Of a DNA stretch of 64,000 nt, positions 53,570 to 62,435 are shown in pieces. Position numbers and translations under genes: made by a program. Each line of letters opens with the position of its first letter. The stretch's first letter is position 1. Source of the stretch: Chlorogloea sp. CCALA 695 (lineage in GTDB: Bacteria > Cyanobacteriota > Cyanobacteriia > Cyanobacteriales > Chroococcidiopsidaceae); NCBI RefSeq assembly GCF_003003885.1, contig NZ_PVWN01000016.1:1-64000 (forward strand), in the 5' to 3' direction. The notes beneath the pieces are model-generated. The model saw only the letters and a list, made by a program, of their open reading frames with translations, searched no databases and was not told the DNA's origin.

Positions 53570-53616
53570 GGGACTCATAAGCCTGAGGTCGGCGGTTCAA
53601 ATCCACCCTGAGCCAT
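53570..53616 (+). repeat. attR: 47-bp copy of the tRNA-Met 3' part
   Basis: Exact duplicate of 46772-46818. The upstream bases do not form the 5' half of a tRNA, so it is a remnant and not a second tRNA gene. The 260 bp before it (53310-53569) contains no gene I can support. Confidence 0.93.
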
Positions 53617-53677
53617 AAAAATTTAGACGTAAATTGAATAATAGAGTTGGGCATCATGCCCTAGTTTTCTATTAAGG

Positions 53678-54019
53678 TCAAGAAATTGGTGGATTGCGAC
53701 AGTGTAAAAACCTCTGCTCCTTAGCTTTTTGATACCATTTCTCGGCTTTTGTGCGATCAGTAGCTATACCCCGATCCCCAATCGCGAAAATTTCTGCTAA
53801 GTTGTTCGATGCTACACCATAGCCCTGTTGGGCTGATTTCTTATACCACTTAACTGCCTCTAAAACGTCCCTTTCTAAACCCAAACCTAAGTGATACATA
53901 TTTGCAACTATACATTGCGCTTCCGCATCTCCTCGCTCGGCAATTGGTTTTAATAATTTAAAGGCATCAAGATAATTTTTAGCTGCAAAAGCGGCTAAAC
54001 CTGATGTTGAATTTGACAT
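53678..54019 (-). CDS. Sel1-like repeat (TPR) protein
   Basis: 113 residues made of two to three Sel1-type helical repeats: RGDAEAQCIVANMYHLGLGL, DVLEAVKWYKKSAQQGYGVA, then NNLAEIFAIGDRGIATDRTKA and EKWYQKAKEQ. Such repeats mediate protein contacts; the partner is unknown. It follows the debranching enzyme gene by 13 bp on the same strand and may be co-transcribed. The element's attR lies 60 bp downstream of its stop. Confidence 0.82.
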   Translation of the reverse strand: MSNSTSGLAAFAAKNYLDAFKLLKPIAERGDAEAQCIVANMYHLGLGLERDVLEAVKWYKKSAQQGYGVASNNLAEIFAIGDRGIATDRTKAEKWYQKAKEQRFLHCRNPPIS

Positions 54020-54032
54020 TTGATCAACTCCT

Positions 54033-56000
54033 TTAGAACTTGATATCGTGCCAGTGGCGGATTAATTCAGCCACAGACCAAGCTTGAGAAACCGCGCCTT
54101 GAGGAGCATGAGGCAGATCGCCATCAAAAATTTCTGATATTGAGCCAATACAACCAGAATTGTAAAAATGCTCTAATAAAGGTTGCTTGCTAATTGGGAG
54201 TGTTTCGGAGGGATAATAGCGTTGCCACGCCCGGATAAATGCACCCATTAACCACATCCACACTGTACCTTGATGATAAGAAAGATCGCGGTGTTGAGCA
54301 TTTCCGGCATAGTTGCCTATATACTCTAGATCGGCAGGATCGAGGCTCCGCAAGCCATAGGGTGTAAGTAGGCGATTTTTTGCTACTTGGATAATGCTTT
54401 GTCCTTGAACTTCGCTAAATCCACAGTGATGCAGAGAAAGCGCTAAAACAGCATTAGGACGGATTTGGGCATTAGGGCGATCATCTGGCTCAATTAAATC
54501 GTATAAGTAACCACTAAGCGGATTCCAGAATTTTTGCAAAGAGGCTTTGACTTGCTGTGCTTGTCCTAGGTAATACTGAGTTTGCCTTAGATAGCGATCG
54601 CTACCAGTAATCGTGAATAAGCGCTCTGCCCAATTGCTAGACCAACATAACGCCGAATACCATAGGGCATTAATTTCTACAGGCTTACCGCGCCTCGGAG
54701 TCACTGGCTGACCGTCAATTACGGCATCCATCCACGTTAAAGCGACATCCGGCGCATCCCAACCCAGCAAGCCATCGGTCGCATCGACTTGAATATTAAA
54801 TTTTGTGCCAGCCGTAAAAGCTTTATAAATTTGCCTGACAGTGGGGTATTGCTCAACTAGAAAATCCCAATCTTGAGTAGCTTCTAAATACAGTCCCAAG
54901 GCTTCGATCCACCACAGCGTTGCATCAAGACTGTTGTAATATGGTTCGTTATTGGTATCGGGAAAAGCGTTAGGAATCAAACCATCACGGCAATAAAGCC
55001 CAAATGTTTGCAATAATCCTTTGGCTAATTCAAAACGCTTGGTAGTTAAAGCAAGTCCCGGTAAAGCAATTAGTGTATCGCGTCCCCAATCGTTAAACCA
55101 ATGATAGCCAGCGATCGCACTAAGTCCATTAATTGACTGACGATAAACTATAAAACTATCCCCAGCTTGTAGTAATGGCGGACACGCAGAAGTTGAAAAT
55201 AATTGCTCAAATCTGCGTTGCTGGGCAACTACTGCGCTAGTAAAATCTTGGTCTTTAACTAATGAAGCGTCACGAGTACCTAAGCTTGCTTCGATAGTTA
55301 AACTTTCTCCTGGTGATAATTTTACTGTTAAATAACCTGGACTATGTAAGTCTTCGCGATCGCCTAATCCCCGTTTGGTTTCTTCAATTAGTTGATAATC
55401 CCAATTCCATAAAGGGTCTAATTGATATTCTCCTTTTGTCCATTGCAACTGCCAAAGAGTACCTATTTGTCCCGGTCGAATTGCTTGCAAATAAAGCTGA
55501 TTTTGTTTTATACCTTGAGAAAACTGTAAATTGGGTTCGGCTTTTTGTTGGTGGTGAAAATTGCGATCGCCAATCATCAACCGTAACCGTAAAGTTGCGG
55601 CTTCTTTCCCTTCGTAGCGGTATTGAATCAAGATGCGATGCAAAAACTTATCTCTATGATCCCCTTCGTAGGGCATAACTATTTGTCTAGTCAATTGCCA
55701 ATCATCTTCACCCCATACCCAAGTCGGAGTTGGCTCAATACTAAAAGAGTGCAACAGCTTGTAGCCTAACGGTTCTACGCTCCCACTTCCCCAAAAATTT
55801 GTCCCTAGCGCCTGCATTTCCCCACTTACTTCTAAACTTGCTTCTAAATGGGAAAACAATAAAGTGCGATCACTTGGGGGATTTAGCGCCGCTACTAGCC
55901 ACCCGTGATAAGTCCGCGTCCTAGCGTCGCTGACAGTACCACTGGCAAAACTTCCTAGCCCGTTAGTTAGCAACCATTCTCTGGTATCTAAATCGCCCAT
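54033..56000 (-). CDS. glycogen debranching-type amylo-alpha-1,6-glucosidase
   Basis: 655 residues of the GDE family (GH133-type C-terminal domain with N-terminal beta-sandwich), acting on alpha-1,6 branch points of glycogen-like glucans or related oligosaccharides. Landmarks are EWLLTNGLGSFASGTVSDAR and RTYHGWLVAA at the N-terminus, the barrel blocks FNDWGRDTLIALPGL, GLIPNAFPD, DATLWWIEAL and the C-terminal LSYHQGTVWMWLMG with HxGTVW. No signal peptide. With the GH57 gene at 2982 it forms part of glycogen turnover, though they are not neighbours. Confidence 0.88.
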   Translation of the reverse strand: MGDLDTREWLLTNGLGSFASGTVSDARTRTYHGWLVAALNPPSDRTLLFSHLEASLEVSGEMQALGTNFWGSGSVEPLGYKLLHSFSIEPTPTWVWGEDDWQLTRQIVMPYEGDHRDKFLHRILIQYRYEGKEAATLRLRLMIGDRNFHHQQKAEPNLQFSQGIKQNQLYLQAIRPGQIGTLWQLQWTKGEYQLDPLWNWDYQLIEETKRGLGDREDLHSPGYLTVKLSPGESLTIEASLGTRDASLVKDQDFTSAVVAQQRRFEQLFSTSACPPLLQAGDSFIVYRQSINGLSAIAGYHWFNDWGRDTLIALPGLALTTKRFELAKGLLQTFGLYCRDGLIPNAFPDTNNEPYYNSLDATLWWIEALGLYLEATQDWDFLVEQYPTVRQIYKAFTAGTKFNIQVDATDGLLGWDAPDVALTWMDAVIDGQPVTPRRGKPVEINALWYSALCWSSNWAERLFTITGSDRYLRQTQYYLGQAQQVKASLQKFWNPLSGYLYDLIEPDDRPNAQIRPNAVLALSLHHCGFSEVQGQSIIQVAKNRLLTPYGLRSLDPADLEYIGNYAGNAQHRDLSYHQGTVWMWLMGAFIRAWQRYYPSETLPISKQPLLEHFYNSGCIGSISEIFDGDLPHAPQGAVSQAWSVAELIRHWHDIKF

Positions 56001-56139
56001 TTGCTACTCAAAATCGTTATGACTATGATATATTCGTAACAGTTCGTAAACAATTATTCCATATCTGGGCAAAATCTAGCACATCATTGCCCACAGACGG
56101 ATTGATCAAACATATAAGTCATCAAGGAGAACTAATTTA

Positions 56140-56751
56140 ATGCCTTTAACTTACGCAGCCGAAGGATGCTTGAGAGTTGGTCAGACAGCGCCAGATTTTA
56201 CTGCTACCGCCGTATTCGATCAAGAATTTAAGACAATTAAACTATCTGATTATCGTGGCAAATACGTCATTTTGTTCTTCTATCCCTTAGATTTTACTTT
56301 TGTTTGCCCTACAGAAATTACTGCTTTTAGCGATCGCTTCGCTGAATTTAGCAAGATTGGTACAGAAGTATTAGGAGTTTCGGTAGATAGCGAATTTTCA
56401 CACCTAGCCTGGATTCAGAGCGATCGCAAATCCGGCGGTGTAGGCGACTTAACTTATCCTTTGGTTTCGGATATCAAAAAAGAAATCAGCGCCGCTTATA
56501 ATGTACTCGATCCAGAAGCTGGCGTTGCTTTACGTGGTTTGTTCATTATCGACAAAGATGGCGTTATTCAACACGCTACTATCAACAACTTGTCCTTTGG
56601 GCGTAGTGTAGACGAGACGCTAAGAACACTTCAAGCAATTCAGTACGTGCAATCTCATCCTGATGAAGTTTGCCCCGCAGGTTGGCAACCCGGCGATCAA
56701 ACAATGGTTCCCGACCCTATCAAGTCAAAAGTCTTTTTTGCTTCAGTGTAA
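56140..56751 (+). CDS. 2-Cys peroxiredoxin
   Basis: A thiol peroxidase that reduces H2O2 and organic peroxides, recycled by thioredoxins. 203 residues. Peroxidatic Cys56 in FTFVCPTEI, resolving Cys178 in [10 protein letters not shown], and the conserved Arg in the core. The C-terminus ([12 protein letters not shown]) is the usual chloroplast/cyanobacterial type. A good AAGGAG site precedes ATG 56140. It ends in a strong terminator and is followed by a second redoxin in the same direction. Confidence 0.95.
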   Translation: MPLTYAAEGCLRVGQTAPDFTATAVFDQEFKTIKLSDYRGKYVILFFYPLDFTFVCPTEITAFSDRFAEFSKIGTEVLGVSVDSEFSHLAWIQSDRKSGGVGDLTYPLVSDIKKEISAAYNVLDPEAGVALRGLFIIDKDGVIQHATINNLSFGRSVDETLRTLQAIQYVQSHPDEVCPAGWQPGDQTMVPDPIKSKVFFASV

Positions 56752-56778
56752 GCCTTGTCAGTAAAAAACTAAACTTGA

Positions 56779-56834
56779 AAAGCCCCAATTGCTAAGAGAT
56801 TAAATATCTACAGCTAATTGGGGCTTTGATATTT
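56779..56834 (+). terminator. terminator of the 2-Cys peroxiredoxin gene
   Basis: AAAGCCCCAATT (56779-56790) pairs with AATTGGGGCTTT (56816-56827) over 12 bp with a 25-base loop, followed by GATATTTTT. Confidence 0.75.
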
Positions 56835-56852
56835 TTAAGGAGATAAATATTT

Positions 56853-57386
56853 ATGCTGACTTCCAACGACTTTAGCGGATTATTCAACGAGCGTTTTTTC
56901 CGTAATCTTTTTCCGATTCCCGCAACCAACGATTTAACACTAGGCGAACTAGCACCGGGTTTTAGTTTGCCAGATATTACTAATAGTCGCACGATTAAAT
57001 TTTCAGAATACCGAAACAAGCAGCCTGTATTACTTGCTTTTACGCGCATTTTTACCGAAAAGCAGTATTGTCCGTTTTGTTTTCCCCATATTAAAGCTTT
57101 GAACGAAAACTACGAAAAGTTTACAGCTATGGGCGTAGAGGTTTTATTAATTGCTAGTACCGATGAAGCGCAAAGCAAAAAAGTTATTAGCGATTTGAAC
57201 CTAAAAATGCCATTACTGAGCGATCCTAGCTGTCGGGTGTTTCACTCTTACAAACTAGGTCAAGCCTTGGGAGCGCCTTTACCAGGGCAACTTGTCACAG
57301 ATATACAAGGAAAGCTGCGTTACAAACATCTATTTTCTTTCCTTGCTCATAACGCCAGTATTGAAACCTTGCTAGAGCAATTTTAG
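56853..57386 (+). CDS. peroxiredoxin-like thiol reductase family protein
   Basis: 177 residues of the AhpC/TSA-like thioredoxin fold. A CxxC pair (Cys73, Cys76) sits in QYCPFCFPHI, a redox-active thioredoxin-like or peroxiredoxin-like site. LGELAPGFSLPDI opens the fold. Its substrate is uncertain. A clean AAGGAG site precedes the ATG, and it follows the 2-Cys enzyme, which suggests a shared oxidative-stress role, although a terminator separates them. A palindromic repeat lies just after the stop. Confidence 0.85.
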   Translation: MLTSNDFSGLFNERFFRNLFPIPATNDLTLGELAPGFSLPDITNSRTIKFSEYRNKQPVLLAFTRIFTEKQYCPFCFPHIKALNENYEKFTAMGVEVLLIASTDEAQSKKVISDLNLKMPLLSDPSCRVFHSYKLGQALGAPLPGQLVTDIQGKLRYKHLFSFLAHNASIETLLEQF

Positions 57387-57409
57387 AAATTAAATATATA
57401 AATTTTGTA

Positions 57410-57432
57410 GAGACGTTGCATTGCAACGTCTC
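57410..57432. repeat. AGACGTTGC palindrome after the redoxin gene
   Basis: GAGACGTTGC (57410-57419) and GCAACGTCTC (57423-57432), 10-bp stem, extended by A/T to 11, three-base loop. Third copy of the family in this window (others at 22073 and 24918). Confidence 0.9.
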
Positions 57433-57519
57433 TTTTATATCCCGAAGGAAAGCACAAATGGCAAAGAGCTAATAATATAGTTTTAGTGACGAAGTATTTG
57501 TAATGCACAAGGAAATAGC

Positions 57520-57699
57520 TTGATAAAGCCAAGTCCACAACAGCTATTAGCTTTATTTCAGGATTCAGTATTTTTAAGCGAGGCGTTAAAGAGCATTCAT
57601 TTGGTACGAATTGACGAGCGCACTAATAAGGTAGTGATTTTAGCAGGCGACTCAATCCAAATAGAAATTAGCCAAAATGGGAGGAGAGAAATTCGATGA
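57520..57699 (+). CDS. DUF6888-like small protein with TTG start
   Basis: 59 residues (LIKPSPQQLLALFQDSVFLS, then SIHLVRIDERTNKVVILAGD, then SIQIEISQNGRREIR). It has no ATG. TTG 57520, preceded by AAGGAAATAGC, is the only reasonable start, with an in-frame stop upstream at 57487. Its stop overlaps the next gene's ATG (ATGA, 57696-57699), so the two are translationally coupled. The pattern HLVRxDERT...ILAGD...IEI.NG resembles DUF6888 from memory, and DUF6888/DUF6887 genes are usually paired. Function unknown. Confidence 0.7.
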   Translation: MIKPSPQQLLALFQDSVFLSEALKSIHLVRIDERTNKVVILAGDSIQIEISQNGRREIR

Positions 57700-57932
57700 C
57701 TAATTTAGGATTTTTGACGTTGGGGGACGATTCCCAAAAACGTCCAGACTTTTCTAAAATGTCTGAGACAGACTTAAGAGCTTACGTCCTTGCTCACAGA
57801 AAAGACCAATCAGCTTTTTATGCTTATGTAGATCGGATGCACGAGCGCCCACCAATTGCTGTAATTGAAGCGGAGGAGTGGAGCGAGGAACGGATGCAGG
57901 AAGCTATAGACGGAGCTAAGGGTCGTAGCTAA
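57696..57932 (+). CDS. DUF6887-like small protein
   Basis: 78 residues. A short variable start, then PDFSKMSETDLRAYVLAHRK and DQSAFYAYVDRMHERPP, a pattern I associate with DUF6887. The C-terminus is acidic (EAEEWSEERMQEAID). Coupled to the preceding gene by ATGA. Small pairs of this kind in cyanobacteria can be toxin-antitoxin modules, but nothing in these sequences shows a toxin. Confidence 0.75.
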   Translation: MTNLGFLTLGDDSQKRPDFSKMSETDLRAYVLAHRKDQSAFYAYVDRMHERPPIAVIEAEEWSEERMQEAIDGAKGRS

Positions 57933-57950
57933 GAGTCCTTAGTTTGAGCA

Positions 57951-57987
57951 AAAAATGGACAGAGGAAGTATGTCCTTGTCCATTTTT
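57951..57987. terminator. bidirectional terminator between convergent genes
   Basis: AAAAATGGACA (57951-57961) pairs perfectly with TGTCCATTTTT (57977-57987) with a 15-base loop. The A and T runs at the ends serve both the DUF6887-like gene and the dnaJ gene. Confidence 0.85.
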
Positions 57988-57993
57988 AGTAAG

Positions 57994-58986
57994 TCATAAC
58001 TTAACTTGCTGTAAATGACTACGTGGGTCAAAGGTACGGAGATCGCGGATTTTTTCATAATACTCGCGCTCTTGGGGGCTGATTTCTTTGGGAGATGCGA
58101 TCGCAATTTTAACTAATTGATCGCTGCGTCCATCTTTAGCTAAACGCCACCCCTTACCCCGTAGTCGTAAAGATTGACCTGAGCGAATCCCCGCCGGAAT
58201 ATTTACTTTTACCATCCCATCAGGTGTGGGGACATCAATTGACGCGCCTAGCACTGCTTCATCAGGTGTAATTGGAACTTCGCAAGTTAGATTATCTCCC
58301 TCAAATTGAAAAAATGAATGTGGGAGGATGTCTATTTTGAGGTACAAGTCACCTCGTTGTTGGCTTAAAGGGTTAATTTGACCTTTACCGCGCACTCGTA
58401 CCCGACTACCAGCTTTAACACCCGCCGGAATGCGAACTTCAATAGTTTCATTACCCAAACTCAAGCGCTTTTGTACGCCATTAAACGCCTCGCCGAAACC
58501 TAGAGAAACTGCTGCTTCAGTGTCTTGAGCCGTTTTAGCCGTAGCATTATCAAAACCCCCAAAATCCGTAGCGCCAGGAGAGGTACGATAATTGTAAGCT
58601 TGTCTATTGCTAGAACCTGCGCTACTAGGCTCGTTAAAGCGTCCTAGTAAATCGTTGATAAATTCATCAAAATTCGTATACTTACCAAATTCAACGTCGT
58701 TAAAGTCAGAGTTAGCCCTAGTATTTTTAGCAGCCCAAGGGGTTTGTCCGGCTTGCTTCCAATACTGACCAAATTGATCGTATTTTTGCCGTTTTTCCTT
58801 GTCTGACAATACCTCGTAAGCCTCGCTAACTTCCTTAAACCGGGCTTCCGCTTCTTTGTTTCCTGGATTAACATCTGGGTGATATTTACGCGCTAGTTTG
58901 CGAAAAGCTTGTTTAATTTCTTCGTTGCTGGCAGTTTTATTTAGTCCCAAAATGCCGTAATAATCTTTAAAGTCGGTTGCAGCCAT
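57994..58986 (-). CDS. DnaJ/CbpA-type co-chaperone
   Basis: 330 residues: J domain (8-70) with the HPD motif (His36-Asp38) that stimulates DnaK ATPase; a Gly/Asn-rich linker (about 75-165); and two C-terminal client-binding domains (about 175-320, [20 protein letters not shown] and [20 protein letters not shown]). The cysteine-rich zinc region of DnaJ is absent, as in CbpA and class II proteins. Full length. No dnaK or grpE is adjacent. Confidence 0.93.
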   Translation of the reverse strand: MAATDFKDYYGILGLNKTASNEEIKQAFRKLARKYHPDVNPGNKEAEARFKEVSEAYEVLSDKEKRQKYDQFGQYWKQAGQTPWAAKNTRANSDFNDVEFGKYTNFDEFINDLLGRFNEPSSAGSSNRQAYNYRTSPGATDFGGFDNATAKTAQDTEAAVSLGFGEAFNGVQKRLSLGNETIEVRIPAGVKAGSRVRVRGKGQINPLSQQRGDLYLKIDILPHSFFQFEGDNLTCEVPITPDEAVLGASIDVPTPDGMVKVNIPAGIRSGQSLRLRGKGWRLAKDGRSDQLVKIAIASPKEISPQEREYYEKIRDLRTFDPRSHLQQVKL

Positions 58987-59189
58987 CTACTAGCCTCCTA
59001 GAGTCCCCGTTATATTCTCTCTAAAATATCGATTTACTGAATAAATCTGTCAAAATCTTATAATCTTTGAGCTTAACCTATCAGACTTTAAAGCATGGTC
59101 AAGTTAAGTTATTACTCAATCAATTGCAGAAATTGCCGTCCTATTTTAAATTATGCTGGTTTTCCATCGCCTCTAATCAAAATTAAACT

Positions 59190-59708
59190 ATGCAAACTAA
59201 AATTATTTGGCAGCAAAATAGCCAAAAAGCTGATAACACCGATAACCTAGCTTTTATTAGTCAATGGTGGTCTAGTTTAGGCAATAAGGACGTAACTTTC
59301 GCCCAGCGATTGATTCCCGCCGATGGTGCGTTAGACAAAATTAATTGGGATAAACAGCGTTTTGATGAATTTTTTACGCTTAATAATCCCCAAATTCGCG
59401 GGATTACGGTTTATTGGTGCAAACTAAATTCGGATCTCGAACGCAATACTACACCCTACCAGCTTGTACTAGATACTCGCCGTCAGCAGTTGTATATATT
59501 TCCACAATCCCAAAATCAGCTAATTATTCGCGTTGGATTACCAGAGGTTTCCTACGAAACGGTAGAAATGACTAATCCTGAAACCGAATGCCAACAACTT
59601 GATGGCAAATATCTTTTAACTTTACGCGATCCTATTGGGCATATTGAAGTCAAAGTTAACCTTAGCCCTGAAAACCTTAGCCAATTGAAACAAACTTTAC
59701 TAGAATAA
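59190..59708 (+). CDS. hypothetical cyanobacterial protein
   Basis: 172 residues, soluble, beta-rich in its second half (PYQLVLDTRRQQLYIFPQSQ, VSYETVEMTNPETECQQLDG). I do not recognise a family. It lies 22 bp upstream of the DUF2079 gene on the same strand and probably shares its transcript, followed by the PIG-V-like gene. Confidence 0.65.
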   Translation: MQTKIIWQQNSQKADNTDNLAFISQWWSSLGNKDVTFAQRLIPADGALDKINWDKQRFDEFFTLNNPQIRGITVYWCKLNSDLERNTTPYQLVLDTRRQQLYIFPQSQNQLIIRVGLPEVSYETVEMTNPETECQQLDGKYLLTLRDPIGHIEVKVNLSPENLSQLKQTLLE

Positions 59709-59730
59709 CTACAATTTTACAGGAAACCTG

Positions 59731-61155
59731 ATGGAGTCCAAAAATACTACGAAAGAAGCGATCGCAGTTCCCCCCATAACGCCACAGCATAAAACTTTAA
59801 TGTGCGTAACTTGCGCCTCCGCCCTAATCTTGTTTGTATGCAGTGCTTCACGCCATATATTGTTTCAATCAACAGCTTTTGATTTAGCTATTTTTGACCA
59901 AGCAGTTTATTTGATTAGCCAAGGAGAAACGCCGATTTCCTCGCTGATGGGATTTCATATTTTGGGCGATCATGCAGCTTTTATTTTTTATCCCTTGGCT
60001 TTGCTATACCTGATTCACCCTAGCGTTTATTGGTTGTTTGCGGTGCAGGCGTTAGTTTTAGCATCGGGGGCTGTGTTTACTGGGTATATTGCCTTTCATC
60101 GAGGATTAAAGGCAGATATTGCGATCGCCCTTGCAGTAACTTATCTGCTATATCCCTTAGTATTTAATGTTAATTTATTTGATTTCCACCCAGAAGTTAT
60201 TGCTTTACCAGCACTTTTAGGAGCAATTTTAGCAGCACAATTGGGACAAATTGGCTGGTTTTGTTGGGCTATTTTAATCGTTTTGGCGTGTAAGGAAGTC
60301 TTGTCCTTAACGGTTGTAGCGATGGGAGTTTGGCTATTAATCTGTGAAAAAAGGCGTTGGTGTGGTGCGATCGCTATTTTTGCTGGTATTAGCTGGTTTT
60401 TAATCAGCACTCAAGTTATTATTCCCTTTTTTAGTGGGAAAGAAGTCGCCGCCGTAGGACGTTATAGCTATTTGGGTAATTCTATTGGCGAAATTGCTCA
60501 AAATCTCTTATTAAATCCAGGGCTTGTTTTAGGGAAAATTTTATCTTTAGCCAATTTAGGATATTTAGTTTTGCTATTTATCCCTGTCGCTTGGGGGCTT
60601 TCCGTGTATAGCCTAAAACCTTTAATCGGCGCTATACCTTGCATTGCACTCAATATACTTACTGACTACCAGGCGCAAAAAGATTTAATTCATCAATACT
60701 CTTTGCCTGCTTTACCATTTCTGCTTTTAGCAGTCATTTCTAGTCTATCTGTAGGTAAAGCCTGGGTGCAAAACAAACGAGCAATTATTTTATGGTCGCT
60801 AGTAACATTTTTGCTACTAGCAAAGTTTACTTATTTTGGCGACAGATATCTAGAGTATGCAGATACTTGGCAAGCTACAAACCAGGCGATTTCTCAAATT
60901 CAAACTCAAGGTGGTGTAATGACAACGGCGGAAATTGCCCCACATTTAGCCCATAGACAATTAATTAAGTTTACTAATGCAGAAACTCCCTCTGTCAATC
61001 TCCAGGAGTTTGATTATTTTCTTCTCAATGTGCGTCATCCTGGATGGGCGAGTAATTCAGAGTTTGCCCAGATTTTAGTAGATAAATTGCAAAAAGCCCC
61101 AGAATTTAGCTTGAAGTACCAGCAAGATGATGTTTATCTATTTAGCAAAAAGTAG
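59731..61155 (+). CDS. DUF2079 polytopic membrane protein
   Basis: 474 residues with about ten helices. The N-terminal loop STAFDLAIFDQAVYLISQGE and the FHILGDHAAFIFYPLALLY block identify DUF2079, a family with a GT-C-like layout whose Asp/Glu and HxD motifs resemble those of membrane glycosyltransferases. A soluble C-terminal part (about 385-474) follows. Its stop is immediately before the start of the PIG-V-like gene, so the two should be co-translated, perhaps acting in the same surface-sugar pathway. Confidence 0.85.
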   Translation: MESKNTTKEAIAVPPITPQHKTLMCVTCASALILFVCSASRHILFQSTAFDLAIFDQAVYLISQGETPISSLMGFHILGDHAAFIFYPLALLYLIHPSVYWLFAVQALVLASGAVFTGYIAFHRGLKADIAIALAVTYLLYPLVFNVNLFDFHPEVIALPALLGAILAAQLGQIGWFCWAILIVLACKEVLSLTVVAMGVWLLICEKRRWCGAIAIFAGISWFLISTQVIIPFFSGKEVAAVGRYSYLGNSIGEIAQNLLLNPGLVLGKILSLANLGYLVLLFIPVAWGLSVYSLKPLIGAIPCIALNILTDYQAQKDLIHQYSLPALPFLLLAVISSLSVGKAWVQNKRAIILWSLVTFLLLAKFTYFGDRYLEYADTWQATNQAISQIQTQGGVMTTAEIAPHLAHRQLIKFTNAETPSVNLQEFDYFLLNVRHPGWASNSEFAQILVDKLQKAPEFSLKYQQDDVYLFSKK

Positions 61156-62376
61156 ATGCAAACCTGGAAATATCGGTTATTGTTTCCACTCTGTTTATGG
61201 TTATTGAGTCGCTTAAGTATTTATATAGTAATGCTGGCGATCGCACCATTGTTACCCGCACCCCCCGGAGGAATTGCCGTTACAGTAGGCTGGGATGTCT
61301 TTGCAGCTTGGGATAGTGACTTTTATGAACGCATTGCGGTTTTTGGCCACAATACTCCCCATTCGGTGGCTTTTTTCCCTTTATTTCCGCTTCTGGTACG
61401 GGGATTAATGACTTTAGGTTTGCCCTTTGTAGTGGCAGGTACTTTAGTCAATAATTTAGCTTTTTTAGCGGCGTTAATTTTTATCCATAACTGGGTAGCA
61501 ACCAGTCATAGTAAAAGTATTGCTCGTTGGACTACCGTTGTTTTAACTCTGTTTCCCCTTTCTATTTTTGGCACGGTTATTTATTCAGAGGGGTTATATT
61601 TATTGTTTAGCGCTGTAGCCTTACGCGCCTTTGAGCAAAAGCGCTATGGATGGGTTGTTTTGGGGGGATTTCTAGCTACCGCCACTCGTCCAACAGCGAT
61701 CGCGCTAATTCCAACATTTTTAATTGTATCTTGGCGAGAAGGTCGAAAATTAAAGGCTTATATTGCTAGTTTAGCTACGGGTTTAGGGGTATTTTTTTAT
61801 AGCCTGTATTGTCAAATTTATTTTCAAGATGCCTTGGCTTTTATTCGCGTCCAGAAAGCTTGGCAACCAGCACAGGATTTTTTTGGGCAAGATTGGCTAA
61901 AAATGCTTATGCAGGTTGCTGTAGGGACAAGAAATTGGCAGCGCGGGACAATTGTTGATGCTTGGCATCCATTAATAATTGGAGTTATTTGCGTTAGCGG
62001 CTATTTGTTGTGGAAATCTCGTTTTAAGCTACGTAGTTATGGTGTCTGCTTTTTAGGATTTGTTTTCTGGTTAGTTGCGGGGAATCCTTTAATAAATACT
62101 GCAACGGCTTTTGGGGGAATTTATTTACGATGGTATTGTCGCTCTCAACTTAGCAATACCTTAGTTACTTACGGCATTTGTAGCTATGCTGTAATTTTGA
62201 GTACGGGGCGAACAACCTCCGTCGAGCGCTATATTTATGCAATTGTTAGTGTTGCGGTTTCTCTAGGCATTGTATTATCCCGCTATCCGCGCACGGGATA
62301 TATAGTTAGCGCTTTCTTCCTCCTTTTACTTATTCTCTACTCTTTACGCTTTGCTCAACACCTGTGGGTAGCTTAG
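61156..62376 (+). CDS. PIG-V-like mannosyltransferase family membrane protein
   Basis: 406 residues with about ten helices. The blocks WDVFAAWDSDFYERIAVFG (Asp-containing first loop), SVAFFPLFPLLVRGLM and FLATATRPTAIALIPTFLI match bacterial relatives of the GPI mannosyltransferase PIG-V (GT-C fold), which transfer sugar from a lipid carrier. The acceptor is unknown. It starts directly after the DUF2079 gene, and its last bases overlap the widest reading of the following gene. Confidence 0.82.
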   Translation: MQTWKYRLLFPLCLWLLSRLSIYIVMLAIAPLLPAPPGGIAVTVGWDVFAAWDSDFYERIAVFGHNTPHSVAFFPLFPLLVRGLMTLGLPFVVAGTLVNNLAFLAALIFIHNWVATSHSKSIARWTTVVLTLFPLSIFGTVIYSEGLYLLFSAVALRAFEQKRYGWVVLGGFLATATRPTAIALIPTFLIVSWREGRKLKAYIASLATGLGVFFYSLYCQIYFQDALAFIRVQKAWQPAQDFFGQDWLKMLMQVAVGTRNWQRGTIVDAWHPLIIGVICVSGYLLWKSRFKLRSYGVCFLGFVFWLVAGNPLINTATAFGGIYLRWYCRSQLSNTLVTYGICSYAVILSTGRTTSVERYIYAIVSVAVSLGIVLSRYPRTGYIVSAFFLLLLILYSLRFAQHLWVA

Positions 62377-62435
62377 AATTAACGCTTCCCTGTGTCAAAA
62401 TGACTGTAAAAGTAATTCCTTTTTACACCCCCATC

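Larger units (their letters stand above)
46772..53616. mobile_element. tRNA-Met integrative element (phage-satellite-like)
   Basis: A 6.8-kb island between exact 47-bp tRNA-Met repeats. It holds a primase-helicase, a ribbon-helix-helix protein, an XRE regulator, an AlpA/Xis-like HTH protein, a repeat-associated protein, a tyrosine integrase and one unknown gene. There are no capsid, tail, conjugation or resistance genes. Only two HIP1 octamers occur in it (about 51512 and 52625), against about one per 0.7 kb around it, pointing to foreign or recent origin. Gene content parallels phage-inducible satellites, but packaging or phage-interference genes are not recognised. Confidence 0.88.

Noticed and set aside
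53570-53616. Second tRNA-Met gene
   Set aside because: Only the 3' part is present and the upstream bases cannot form a D arm or acceptor stem; it is the attR remnant.
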